From NCBI GenBank assembly GCA_017475895.1, contig JAFVEQ010000012.1:1-64000 (forward strand): a stretch of DNA of 64,000 nt. Reading direction: 5' to 3'. Every line of letters starts with the position of its first letter. Within the stretch, counting starts at the first letter, position 1. Position numbers and translations under genes: made by a program. This stretch comes from Rickettsiales bacterium. GTDB lineage: Bacteria; Pseudomonadota; Alphaproteobacteria; Rickettsiales; UBA1997. A model generated the notes under the pieces. It was not told the origin of the DNA, did no database searches, and worked only from the letters and a program-made list of their open reading frames with translations. Of the stretch, positions 27,883 to 36,664 are shown piece after piece.

Positions 27883-29173
27883 TATCGTACTCTTCTATCT
27901 TTCTATATAATGTAGCTCTACCTAAATTTAATACCTTTGCCGTCTCGGTCATATTACCACTGTTTATTTTCATGTACTTGTACAATATTTCCTTTTCCAA
28001 TTCCCTCATATTTTTCAAGTTATTATTATCATCAAGCAAATTAACAGTATACAAATTGGAATTGTTATTACTATGTTTTTTATCGTTTGTAATATTTTTA
28101 CTCTTTAAATCTAAAAAATCATCTTCATCCAATATACCAGTTGTATTTAAGATTACCGCTTTTTTCATAACATTTTTTATTTCCTTTAGGTTTCCATGCC
28201 ACTCATAATTTTCCAGTATCCTCAATGCTCCATTTGTTATGCCATTAATTTCTTTGTTTTGCTCCATTGAAAAATATTTATATAGGTTTTTAGCAAGCAA
28301 TGGAATTATATTTCTCATTGTTCTCAGTGGCGGAATATTGAATTTGTAGCTGTTAATGAAAAAATACAACTCTTTACTAAAATTTCCGTTTTGCACTTCC
28401 TTTTCAAGATCTTTTACTGTACTAGATATTACTCTAAAGTTGATGTCATTTTCATTTTTTTCCAAAATTCTAACCAAAATACCTTGCGTTTCTAAATCTA
28501 ACAAATCTATGCTTTCAAAAAATATTGTTCCGTTGTCAAGATTCTTAAACTTGTCTGACACATCATTATTTTGGTATAATATCTTCTCAAGATTATCTTT
28601 ATTTATACTGGGACAAAATAGATCTAAAAATATTCCATCCCTTCTATTACCCATTTCGTGTATAGTTCTAGCGTATAACTCATGTTCAGACCCCTCTTCT
28701 CCCTGTATCAAAATTGATATATTAGCATTTGACATTCTTATTATATCATCCATCATTTGTTTTGTTTCAATACTTGAAGTTACAAGATCTATAGATGATG
28801 TTTTTTTTATTTGTTCTATTCTTTTTTGTGTATTTAATATTTGCCCCAATCTCGCATTTATCAGTTCCAAAGTCTTATCATCGTCCTTTATAATATAATC
28901 CGTTAAATTTTCCTTTAATAACTTTGTAGCAACCCTTAATCTATTAAAATTGACAAGTCCTAAAATTTTTATGTTTTCATTTATTTTTTTTATTTTTGAA
29001 AACATTTCTTTAAAATTATCCTTTTGTTCCAAATCCACCAAAACCACCTGTGCATCTTTTACTATATTTTGTTGTTTATCTATATTATGTACCTCATTTA
29101 CTATAAATTCATTATTATCTATAAATTGTAAATCTTTTTTGCTTACATTTAATAATAATATGTTTTTTTTCAT
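27875..29173 (-). CDS. Degenerate NtrC/NtrX-family response regulator
   Basis: The order is an N-terminal receiver-like domain (about 1-115), an AAA+ domain (about 125-340) and a C-terminal Fis-type helix-turn-helix (ILYKYMKINSGNMTETAKVLNLGRATLYRKI). Key motifs are eroded. The Walker A GESGTGKE is GEEGSEHE without its lysine, the sigma-54-contacting GAFTGA loop is missing, and the Walker B DE is replaced (GTIFFESI). The receiver keeps a VDL aspartate but lacks the N-terminal acidic pair. It may be a sigma-54-independent DNA-binding regulator. I start at an internal ATG (MKKNILLLN); a longer frame from 29257 exists. Confidence 0.82.
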   Translation of the reverse strand: MKKNILLLNVSKKDLQFIDNNEFIVNEVHNIDKQQNIVKDAQVVLVDLEQKDNFKEMFSKIKKINENIKILGLVNFNRLRVATKLLKENLTDYIIKDDDKTLELINARLGQILNTQKRIEQIKKTSSIDLVTSSIETKQMMDDIIRMSNANISILIQGEEGSEHELYARTIHEMGNRRDGIFLDLFCPSINKDNLEKILYQNNDVSDKFKNLDNGTIFFESIDLLDLETQGILVRILEKNENDINFRVISSTVKDLEKEVQNGNFSKELYFFINSYKFNIPPLRTMRNIIPLLAKNLYKYFSMEQNKEINGITNGALRILENYEWHGNLKEIKNVMKKAVILNTTGILDEDDFLDLKSKNITNDKKHSNNNSNLYTVNLLDDNNNLKNMRELEKEILYKYMKINSGNMTETAKVLNLGRATLYRKIEEYDNE

Positions 29174-29437
29174 ATTCACCATTAAAATTAACTGTATCAA
29201 ATATACCCGTTTTTTAATAAATATCAACTTTTTTATTTTAAAAGGAGGCAATTTCATATAATTATTATTTTATACAAAAAATTTAATAATATTAACAATA
29301 ATATTATTAAAAAAATAGTAATATTTATTTGAAATAAATGTTTCATAATAATACAAATATTTTATTATTTAATCAATTTTTTATTGACTATTTATTTAAA
29401 AATAAATACACTGAAGAAAATTGTATAAAAGATCAAA

Positions 29438-29821
29438 ATGAAGATATATAGTATTTTTATAAAGCAAAACAACAACAAATCCGTTGAGGATGTACTATTA
29501 GTCAAGGAGGGTTTTAATTTTTTTGCGTTTTTGTTTAATATATTTTGGTTTTTATATTCAAAATTGTGGCTTTTTGCTTCCATAAGTTTTGTGTTGATTA
29601 ATGTTATATTAACAATATTTTCACCACAACTGGCTGTAACATTTTTACTTTTGTTATTCCTATTAATTGGTTTGGAAGCCAACAACTTACTGCTGTATCG
29701 TTTTCAAAGAGAAGGGTACTATTTTGTTGGCTATAGTATGGGCAATGATAAAAGAGAAGCGGAAGCAAAATTTTTAGAGAGTATCAATAAAGAAAACAAT
29801 AATAACAACATTATAAAATAA
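29438..29821 (+). CDS. DUF2628 family membrane protein
   Basis: The N-terminal MKIYSIFIKQNNN then VLLVKEGFNFFAFLFNIFW pattern is the hallmark of DUF2628. Three hydrophobic segments follow (residues about 28-45, 47-62, 65-85), then a charged tail. At 127 residues the length is normal. The function is unknown. Its stop codon lies inside a long terminator hairpin shared with the convergent glmS gene. Confidence 0.8.
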   Translation: MKIYSIFIKQNNNKSVEDVLLVKEGFNFFAFLFNIFWFLYSKLWLFASISFVLINVILTIFSPQLAVTFLLLLFLLIGLEANNLLLYRFQREGYYFVGYSMGNDKREAEAKFLESINKENNNNNIIK

Positions 29822-29866
29822 ATATAGTTAATGTATTTCTACATTAACTATATTTATTTTTTTCTA
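29815..29866. terminator. Bidirectional terminator between DUF2628 gene and glmS
   Basis: A perfect 21-bp stem (29815-29835 with 29840-29860) has a 4-base TTTC loop and A-run/T-run flanks on both sides. It overlaps the TAA of the DUF2628 gene and ends just before the glmS stop, so it can end both transcripts. Confidence 0.85.
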
Positions 29867-31705
29867 CTCAACCGTTACGGATTTTGCTAAGTTTCTTGGC
29901 TTATCCACATCGAGTTTTTTATAGACTGCCACATAGTAAGCCAACAATTGCAGAGGTATTAGTGTTGACAAAACAATTCCAAATTTATCCTTAACCTTTT
30001 CGGTTTCTATGAAGCTATGGATTTTTTTATCTATATTATCCTTTTTATTATCATCACAGATTAGAATAACTTTTCCTTTTCTTGCTGTAATTTCCTCTAT
30101 TGAAGACAAATTTTTATCAAATAAAAGATTTGTGTTATTTAAAGCAACTATATATGAATTTTCATCCACCAGTGCTATTGTGCCATGTTTTAGCTCACCG
30201 CTTGCTATACCCTGTGTGGGAATATAGCTAATTTCTTTTATTTTTAACGCTCCCTCCAGCGCCATCGGGTAAAATAAATCTCTTCCTATATACATTAGAA
30301 AATTACTGTTGCATATTTCCTTTGCTACTTTTTTAACGGAATCAACAGATTTATTTTCTAAAGAATATTTTAAAACTCTAATGGAATCTATGAAATCAAC
30401 GATTTTCTTTTGATATTCACTTTTACTAATTTTATTTCTACTTTTAGCAATTTCTAATGCTAACAGGTATAAAACAAATATTTGAGCCGCGAATGCCTTT
30501 GTACTACATACACCAACTTCAACGCCGGCAAGAGTTTTCAAAACAATATCAGATTCATTGGCTATGGCACTTTGAACAACATTAACTATTGATAATATTT
30601 TTTGTTTTTTAGCCTTACAATACCTCAATGCGGCTAATGTATCCGCCGTTTCGCCAGACTGGGAAATAAACACCGCAAGTCCGTTATCCTCCAAAGGATT
30701 TGCTCTGTATCTAAATTCTGAAGCTATATCAACATTTACCGGAATATCCGCCAATTCTTCAATGAAATATTTAGCTATACAACCAGCATGATACGATGTA
30801 CCACAGGCAACAATTGTTAAATGATTTATTTTAGATAAATCAAAATCTATATTTGGAAAAATTATTTTTTTATTTTTTTTATCTATGTATTCCTCTATAG
30901 TTCTTTCCAAAACCTCTGGCTGTTCGTATATTTCCTTTAACATAAAATGGTCAAACTTACCCTTATCGGCTTTCATGTCATTAATTTTCACAACTTCAAT
31001 CTTAGGAGTAACTTTTTTACCATTTATATCGAACAACTCAACTTTATCTGCTGACACTATAGCAACCTGTTTATCCTTCAGTTGTATAATTTTATCCGTT
31101 GTCTTTGATAGGGCAACCACTGATGAAGCAATTAAATTTTTTCCATTGCCAACCCCTATAACCAGTGGAGAGTTATTTTTAGCAACAAAAATTTTATCAG
31201 GTTCTTCATTGTGTATTGCAGCAATAGCATAACTGCCCTCCAATTCCTTAATGGATTTTATGAAAGACTCAAACATGTTTTTATTACTCTGCAAATTATA
31301 GGATATTAAGTTACCTATAACCTCAGAATCAGTTTCACTGTTAAATGTGTATTTTTCCTTCGATAACCCGCTCTTTAAACTATTATAGTTTTCAATTATA
31401 CCATTATGAACTATAGTTATATCATCTCTGCAGGATGTATGAGGATGTGCATTAGCCTCATTAACCACTCCGTGAGTAGCCCATCTGGTATGTGCTATGG
31501 CAATATTGGAGACAAAATCATCTTTAATTTTTCCCTTAAGATTTTTTATTTTACCAACACTTTTTGTTGTTCTAAACTTTTTGTTATTTATTATAGTTAT
31601 TCCAGCAGAATCGTACCCCCTATATTCAAGTTGTTGCAAACTGTCTATTGTGTCATTAACAACGTTATTCCCCCTACTGTCCACAATTCCTACTATTCCA
31701 CACAT
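29864..31705 (-). CDS. glmS: Glutamine-fructose-6-phosphate aminotransferase
   Basis: GlmS makes glucosamine-6-phosphate, the entry to peptidoglycan and LPS amino sugars. The N-terminal glutaminase domain starts MCGIVGIVDSRG with the nucleophile Cys2. Two SIS sugar-isomerase domains follow (SQSGETADTLAALRY, GRDLFYPMALEGALKIKE), and the C-terminus is DKPRNLAKSVTVE. The length of 613 residues is standard. No glmS ribozyme is expected or seen upstream. Confidence 0.98.
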   Translation of the reverse strand: MCGIVGIVDSRGNNVVNDTIDSLQQLEYRGYDSAGITIINNKKFRTTKSVGKIKNLKGKIKDDFVSNIAIAHTRWATHGVVNEANAHPHTSCRDDITIVHNGIIENYNSLKSGLSKEKYTFNSETDSEVIGNLISYNLQSNKNMFESFIKSIKELEGSYAIAAIHNEEPDKIFVAKNNSPLVIGVGNGKNLIASSVVALSKTTDKIIQLKDKQVAIVSADKVELFDINGKKVTPKIEVVKINDMKADKGKFDHFMLKEIYEQPEVLERTIEEYIDKKNKKIIFPNIDFDLSKINHLTIVACGTSYHAGCIAKYFIEELADIPVNVDIASEFRYRANPLEDNGLAVFISQSGETADTLAALRYCKAKKQKILSIVNVVQSAIANESDIVLKTLAGVEVGVCSTKAFAAQIFVLYLLALEIAKSRNKISKSEYQKKIVDFIDSIRVLKYSLENKSVDSVKKVAKEICNSNFLMYIGRDLFYPMALEGALKIKEISYIPTQGIASGELKHGTIALVDENSYIVALNNTNLLFDKNLSSIEEITARKGKVILICDDNKKDNIDKKIHSFIETEKVKDKFGIVLSTLIPLQLLAYYVAVYKKLDVDKPRNLAKSVTVE

Positions 31706-31885
31706 AGTATGTTTTTAAAAAAATTAATAAAAAATAAATTTATTAAACTAATAACACTATGATAAACCTCGATAATATAAAGTAAAGTGTAATATTTTGT
31801 AATATTTTATTATACTTCCACATGATTAAACACTACCCTAATATGCTTTTGTTTTTTAATTAATTTATTAATAAAGACATAGCCT

Positions 31886-33088
31886 ATGACAATAAGTATA
31901 GCAGATTTAAACGATAAATTGGAGCATCTGGGTAACACCTGGGAACACTACAAAGAAGTAAATAATGACCGTTTAAGTCAACTGGAAAATAAAAATTTCG
32001 TTGATCCATTGACGGAAATTAAACTGGATAAAATTAATAAACAAATAGAGGAACAAAAAAGTCAGATAAACAAAATAGAAGCAAGTCTATCAAGACCAGT
32101 CAATGGTGTTGACGAATATAAAACAGAAGATAATGAATATAAACAAGCGTTTAACACCTACATCAAAAGAGGAATAGAATCAAATTTAAATGATATTGAA
32201 GTAAAAAGAGATTTAACAACTTCCCTCGATTCTTCATCATCCTACGGCGGACATCTTTTATCTCCAAATATACAGAAAATGATGGTGGATAAAATAGAAG
32301 AAAATTGTATAATGAGAAAAATATGTTCCGTTCAGGAAATATCATCCTCCAGTTTAGATGTAATCGATGCATCAAACATGGCTCCATCATGGTTAAGCGA
32401 AACCGGAACAGTTAGTGATACAGACACAAGTATTTTTACAAAAACCACCATAAACACATTTGACCTAGTCGCACAACCAAAAGTTAGTCAAAAAATACTT
32501 GACGATTCTGCCATTGATATAGAGCAATGGCTGGCAAATAGGTTAGCGGATGACTTTATTGGTGCTGAAGAAAACGCTTTTATTAATGGAACCGGTGCCA
32601 CCGCAAATCAGCCAACTGGAATTTTAAGTTACGTTGGTATCAATAATGGCATTGAAGCGGTAACAAGTACAGATACAGATGAAGAATTTAATGAAAATGA
32701 CATATTGGATTTATACTATTCTTTAGGTGACAAATACATAAACAATGCCAGCTTTTTAATGCCTAGATCGGCCATGAAAGTTGTTAGACGATTAAAGGAT
32801 AGCACCAGTGGCCATTATTTGTGGAATCCTGCATTGTTAGCCGGTCAACCGGATACACTATTGGGAGCTCCGGTTTACCAAAGTTCCTATGTTCCGGCTG
32901 TTGATTCTTCAACAAAATCAATAATATTTGGTGATTTTAGATACTACCAAATAGTTGATAGGGTCGGCATTAGAATTTTAAGAGATCCATATACAGTAAA
33001 ACCATACATAAGATTCTACACAACAAAAAGAGTTGGCGGAGACGTAATCGATAAAGATGCCTTTAAATGTCTTATAACAGCTGAATAG
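31886..33088 (+). CDS. HK97-type major capsid protein, gene-transfer-agent-like
   Basis: This is a phage HK97-fold capsid protein. Residues 1-75 form a charged coiled-coil scaffolding (delta) region. From about residue 105 the capsid domain shows GGHLLSPNIQ, APSWLSETGTVSDTD, VAQPKVSQKILDDSAIDIEQWL and INGTGATANQPTGILSY, resembling the major capsid of Rhodobacter-type gene transfer agents. The 400-residue frame is intact, and base composition is like its neighbours. No terminase, portal, protease or tail gene is nearby; it sits alone between glmS and mreC. A domesticated GTA gene is the best reading, with an isolated prophage remnant the alternative. Confidence 0.88.
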   Translation: MTISIADLNDKLEHLGNTWEHYKEVNNDRLSQLENKNFVDPLTEIKLDKINKQIEEQKSQINKIEASLSRPVNGVDEYKTEDNEYKQAFNTYIKRGIESNLNDIEVKRDLTTSLDSSSSYGGHLLSPNIQKMMVDKIEENCIMRKICSVQEISSSSLDVIDASNMAPSWLSETGTVSDTDTSIFTKTTINTFDLVAQPKVSQKILDDSAIDIEQWLANRLADDFIGAEENAFINGTGATANQPTGILSYVGINNGIEAVTSTDTDEEFNENDILDLYYSLGDKYINNASFLMPRSAMKVVRRLKDSTSGHYLWNPALLAGQPDTLLGAPVYQSSYVPAVDSSTKSIIFGDFRYYQIVDRVGIRILRDPYTVKPYIRFYTTKRVGGDVIDKDAFKCLITAE

Positions 33089-33103
33089 TTGTCATTAATT
33101 AAT

Positions 33104-33133
33104 AAACCAGTTGAAACTATCATCAACTGGTTT
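33104..33133. terminator. Hairpin between the capsid gene and mreC
   Basis: An 11-bp perfect stem (AAACCAGTTGA / TCAACTGGTTT) with an 8-base loop lies at the convergent gene ends and overlaps the last codons of mreC. The T-tract is weak, so termination efficiency is uncertain. Confidence 0.5.
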
Positions 33134-33995
33134 CACCATCCCTTTCATTCAATATTATAACATAATCTATTTTTGATAAATTTGCAGCAGTTTTAACAGC
33201 AAAACCATCTTTACCTTTAACTATTTTACCAATGTATACATCGTTTTTCAAAGAATTATTATAATTTGTGTAAATATCCTCATCTTCAATCATGTCTTCC
33301 TTCTCACCAAGAAAATACATAATATTCATTTTACTACTCTCGTTACCACTCAACAACACCTTTAGGTTGCCTCGCTCCAGATATCCGGCAATTCTAAAAT
33401 GCATATCACTGGTAAGTAATATTTCAGCTTTATTTTCCGTTTTGTTAATAACCTTACCAACTAGGTTTCCGTTGTTATCAACTACAATATCATTTTCACG
33501 TATGTTTTCACCGTCATAAACATTAATTTCTACCCTGTTTGTAAACGAATTATTACTTATTATATTGATTTTTTTTATAACATAGTCATGTAAATCATTC
33601 CGCAGTACAAAATTTAAACTTTCCCTCAGTTCCCTATTTTCTCTCTCCAACGATTTTAGTCTTAAAATCTTCATTTGTAGCTTTTGGTTTTCAGCTATTA
33701 ACAAATTATTTAAGCTATTTAGATGTATCTTATGGATAAAAAAGTCCTTTGCAGCATTTGATAGTACATCATAGCATGTAAACACAGCAAAATACGGAGA
33801 TGTCACAAGTTTTATTCTATTTTTTATTTTTACGTCCAACAGTGAATTGTTTTTAAAAACTATTAGGCCAGAAAAAGATAGAATTAACAACAACATAAAC
33901 ATCATTTTGCCAACAATTATTTTTATGTAATACATTGCCGGCACCTTTAAATTAACTCTATCCAAATACTTTCCCTTATAGCCGTACATTCTCAT
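33123..33995 (-). CDS. mreC: Cell-shape protein MreC
   Basis: MreC is a periplasmic scaffold of the elongasome. A membrane helix at about residues 30-48 is followed by a coiled coil (about 85-125, ENQKLQMKILRLKSLERENRELRE pattern in two pieces) and a beta-rich domain with VVDNNGNLVGKV. The length of 290 residues is normal. It is not next to mreB, which lies about 26 kb away, and no mreD is seen in the window. Confidence 0.9.
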   Translation of the reverse strand: MRMYGYKGKYLDRVNLKVPAMYYIKIIVGKMMFMLLLILSFSGLIVFKNNSLLDVKIKNRIKLVTSPYFAVFTCYDVLSNAAKDFFIHKIHLNSLNNLLIAENQKLQMKILRLKSLERENRELRESLNFVLRNDLHDYVIKKINIISNNSFTNRVEINVYDGENIRENDIVVDNNGNLVGKVINKTENKAEILLTSDMHFRIAGYLERGNLKVLLSGNESSKMNIMYFLGEKEDMIEDEDIYTNYNNSLKNDVYIGKIVKGKDGFAVKTAANLSKIDYVIILNERDGETS

Positions 33996-34094
33996 ATTTT
34001 TGATGAAAAACTGTCCTTATAATAAATTATATTAATTTTTTTTCAATAGCAAAAACCGTAATATTATTGATTTTTATACAACAACTTCTATATT

Positions 34095-35372
34095 ATGAGC
34101 ATTAATAAATATTACTCAACAATGATAGAAATAGGACAATTAAAGAACGGCATAAGAGTTGTATGTGATTATATGAAGGACGTGGAGACAACCACTGTAG
34201 AAATATTTGTAAACACAGGTTCCAGAAATGAAAATAAAAAAAATAACGGAATATCTCATTTTATAGAACACATGGCCTTTAAGGGAACAGAAAACAGGAA
34301 TGCAAAACAAATAGCCTGCGATTTTGAAAAAATCGGAGCCAGTTTTAATGCATATACTTCAGTTGAGACTACGGCATACTATAGTAAACAACTTAAGGAG
34401 TATACTGAGAAAGCAATAGAAATTTTAATAGACATGATTGACAACTCAACATTTAGCGAAGAAGAGCTGGAAAAGGAAAGAGGAGTTATTTTACAGGAAC
34501 TTGCAATGACAGAAGATACTCCAGATGAAATTATTTATGACTACTACAAACAAACCGCTTTTTCAAACCAACCCTATGGAAGAAGTATTTTAGGTCCTGC
34601 AGAAAATATTAAAAACTTTAAAAAGCAAGATTTTTTGGATTATATAGATGAAAACTATACAGCTGATAATATCGTTTTATCAGTTGCCGGAAATATAACC
34701 CTTGATAAGGTTATAGATTTTGCCAACAGGTATTTTAAAGATAGAAAACAAAAAAGAGATGCAAAAATCGAAGATGCTAAGTATACATCCGGATATTTCA
34801 AAAAGGAAAAGGATTTGGAGCAGGTGCAGTGTATAATTGGTTTCAAAGGTATTTCCTACAACAACAAAGATAAGTATAAATTGTCAGTTATGAACCATAT
34901 TTTAGGATCAAGCATGTCCTCAAGATTGTTTCAGGAAATAAGAGAAAATAAGGGTTTATGTTATACAATTTATTCCTACAACCAATTTTCCAGTGATATT
35001 GGTTCATTTGAGATATACACTGGGGTAGAACCAATAAACATAAATAAAACCATAGACGCCATAATTGAGGAACTGAAGAAAGCAACAAAATCTATACAAA
35101 AGGATGAGTTAGAAAGAGCAAAAATAAAATTAAAATCTTCAATACTTATGGGACTTGAAAGCACAAGCAATAGAGCATCATCAAATGGTGGCGATCTATT
35201 GAAGTATAATAAAGTGATAAAAGAAAAGGAAATCATTGATGATATAAGTAGCACCAGTATTGAAGATGTAGAAAATATTTTGAAGCAAATAATTTCTGGA
35301 ACGCCCACCGTTGCACTATACGGTAAATTGTCAAGTGTTTATGATTATGAAGTAATAAAGGGTAAATTTTAA
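34095..35372 (+). CDS. M16-family zinc protease (mitochondrial-processing-peptidase-like)
   Basis: The inverted zinc motif HFIEH is at residues 55-59, with the distal glutamate in EELEKERGVILQEL. The C-terminal half carries the usual inactive repeat of the domain. At 425 residues it fits the alphaproteobacterial PepR-type processing protease related to mitochondrial processing peptidase beta. An internal ATG (codon 10) could be the true start, since homologues usually begin close to the IGQLKNGIRVV segment. Confidence 0.93.
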   Translation: MSINKYYSTMIEIGQLKNGIRVVCDYMKDVETTTVEIFVNTGSRNENKKNNGISHFIEHMAFKGTENRNAKQIACDFEKIGASFNAYTSVETTAYYSKQLKEYTEKAIEILIDMIDNSTFSEEELEKERGVILQELAMTEDTPDEIIYDYYKQTAFSNQPYGRSILGPAENIKNFKKQDFLDYIDENYTADNIVLSVAGNITLDKVIDFANRYFKDRKQKRDAKIEDAKYTSGYFKKEKDLEQVQCIIGFKGISYNNKDKYKLSVMNHILGSSMSSRLFQEIRENKGLCYTIYSYNQFSSDIGSFEIYTGVEPININKTIDAIIEELKKATKSIQKDELERAKIKLKSSILMGLESTSNRASSNGGDLLKYNKVIKEKEIIDDISSTSIEDVENILKQIISGTPTVALYGKLSSVYDYEVIKGKF

Positions 35373-35395
35373 TAAGAATAATAAAAAAATTAAAA

Positions 35396-35423
35396 TTGAC
35401 AAAATAATAAAGTTTGTTACAAT
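35396..35423 (+). promoter_or_regulatory. Strong sigma-70-type promoter
   Basis: TTGACA (35396-35401) is followed after 16 bases by TACAAT (35418-35423). It lies about 350 bases before galU and directly upstream of a tiny reading frame, so it may drive galU with a long leader or a small RNA or peptide. Confidence 0.7.
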
Positions 35424-35493
35424 ATTAAAAATTAATTTGTAATTAATAACTAGATAATAAAAAACGATTAACAAAAACATAGAGAATAGAATT

Positions 35494-35604
35494 ATGACAT
35501 TAATATTATTTTATACAATACGTTTACTATTAAAAAAACATAGAGAAATTAAAGCAATTAAAGAAAATAATAAATTCTTTAGGAAGGCTTATAGTAAAAA
35601 ATAA
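35494..35604 (+). CDS. Possible 36-residue peptide
   Basis: A short frame starting MTLILFYTIRLLLKKHREIKA lies about 65 bases behind a strong promoter. It has a hydrophobic N-terminus and a basic C-terminus. No clear ribosome-binding site precedes it. It could be a leader or small peptide gene, or chance within the long galU leader. Confidence 0.3.
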   Translation: MTLILFYTIRLLLKKHREIKAIKENNKFFRKAYSKK

Positions 35605-35701
35605 TGTTGGTGGTGGTAATATTAATACACCAGATACCAACTATAATAAAATGTTGTATAACGCCATCAAATCAGGCAACGTCGAAGCAGTAAAAAAATA
35701 A
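35602..35701 (+). pseudogene. Possible ankyrin-repeat gene fragment
   Basis: In a frame without a good start, the translation reads NVGGGNINTPDTNYNK then MLYNAIKSGNVEAVKK before a stop. The last part resembles the first helices of an ankyrin repeat (LxxAIxxGNxEAVKxLL). The codons are richer in GC than the surrounding leader. No further repeats follow in any frame. This is a weak, pattern-based call. Confidence 0.25.
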
Positions 35702-35776
35702 AAACAATCGACACTTAACAAGATATTGATTTTTTCAATCATATTTTTATAATCATGAAAAATTAATGGTCTTATT

Positions 35777-36664
35777 ATGAAAAAAATAAAAACAATAGTT
35801 TTTCCAGTAGGTGGTTTTGGAACAAGATTTTTACCAGCCACAAAAGCAACACCAAAGGAAATGTTACCGGTGGCAGAAAAACCGCTAGTTCAATATGCTT
35901 TTGAAGAGGCAATGGATGCTGGAATTGAAAAATTTGTCTTTGTAACCGGAAGAAATAAAAATTCAATAGAAGACCATTTTGACAATGCTTTTGAATTACA
36001 AAAAACACTGGATGAAAAGAAAAAAACCGAAATGCTAGAAAAAACCATTGGTTGGTTACCACCGGCTGGCCAGATAGTATTTTTGCGACAACAGAAGCCG
36101 TTGGGATTAGGTCATGCTGTTTTGTGTGCTGAAAAGTTTGTTGGTGACGAACCGTTTGCGGTAAGTCTTGCGGATGATATGATCTATGGTGAAAATGAGA
36201 ATTTTTTAAAAAAAATGATTGATTTGGCGGAAAATAAAGACGCCAGTGTTATAGGTATAGCCGAAGTAGAAAAAAAGGATGTTAGTAAATACGGAATAAT
36301 AGACCCCAGTGATTTCGATAATAATATATATAAAATAAAAAGTATGGTGGAAAAACCAGCAGTTGAAGACGCCCCGTCCAATCTATCAATTTTAGGTAGA
36401 TATGTTCTAAAACCAGAAATATTTGACTTTTTAAAGAGAACTGAAAAAGGTAGCGGTGATGAAATACAACTTACGGACGCAATGAAGAGTATGCTAATTG
36501 CCGGTGGTAATTTCTATGGATTAAAATTTAATGACAGAAGGTTTGATTGTGGTAGTATTGTTGGTTACTTGGAGGCAAATATTCACTACGCTCTAAAAAA
36601 TGAAAAGATAAAAGACAGGGTTAAAAAAATGATTTTAGATTTCAGCAGAGGTTTTAATGAATAA
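35777..36664 (+). CDS. galU: UTP-glucose-1-phosphate uridylyltransferase
   Basis: GalU makes UDP-glucose for LPS, capsule and other glycans. Motifs visible are VFPVGGFGTRFLPATKATPKE at the N-terminus, the QKPLGLGHAVLCA segment near residue 108, ADDMIYG, and VEKPAVEDAPSNL. The length of 295 residues is typical. It overlaps the following ATPase gene by 8 bases. Confidence 0.97.
   Translation: MKKIKTIVFPVGGFGTRFLPATKATPKEMLPVAEKPLVQYAFEEAMDAGIEKFVFVTGRNKNSIEDHFDNAFELQKTLDEKKKTEMLEKTIGWLPPAGQIVFLRQQKPLGLGHAVLCAEKFVGDEPFAVSLADDMIYGENENFLKKMIDLAENKDASVIGIAEVEKKDVSKYGIIDPSDFDNNIYKIKSMVEKPAVEDAPSNLSILGRYVLKPEIFDFLKRTEKGSGDEIQLTDAMKSMLIAGGNFYGLKFNDRRFDCGSIVGYLEANIHYALKNEKIKDRVKKMILDFSRGFNE

Noticed and set aside
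31886..33088. A complete prophage around the capsid gene
   Set aside because: Both flanks are housekeeping genes (glmS, mreC) with no integrase, terminase, portal or tail gene, and no att repeats are seen.
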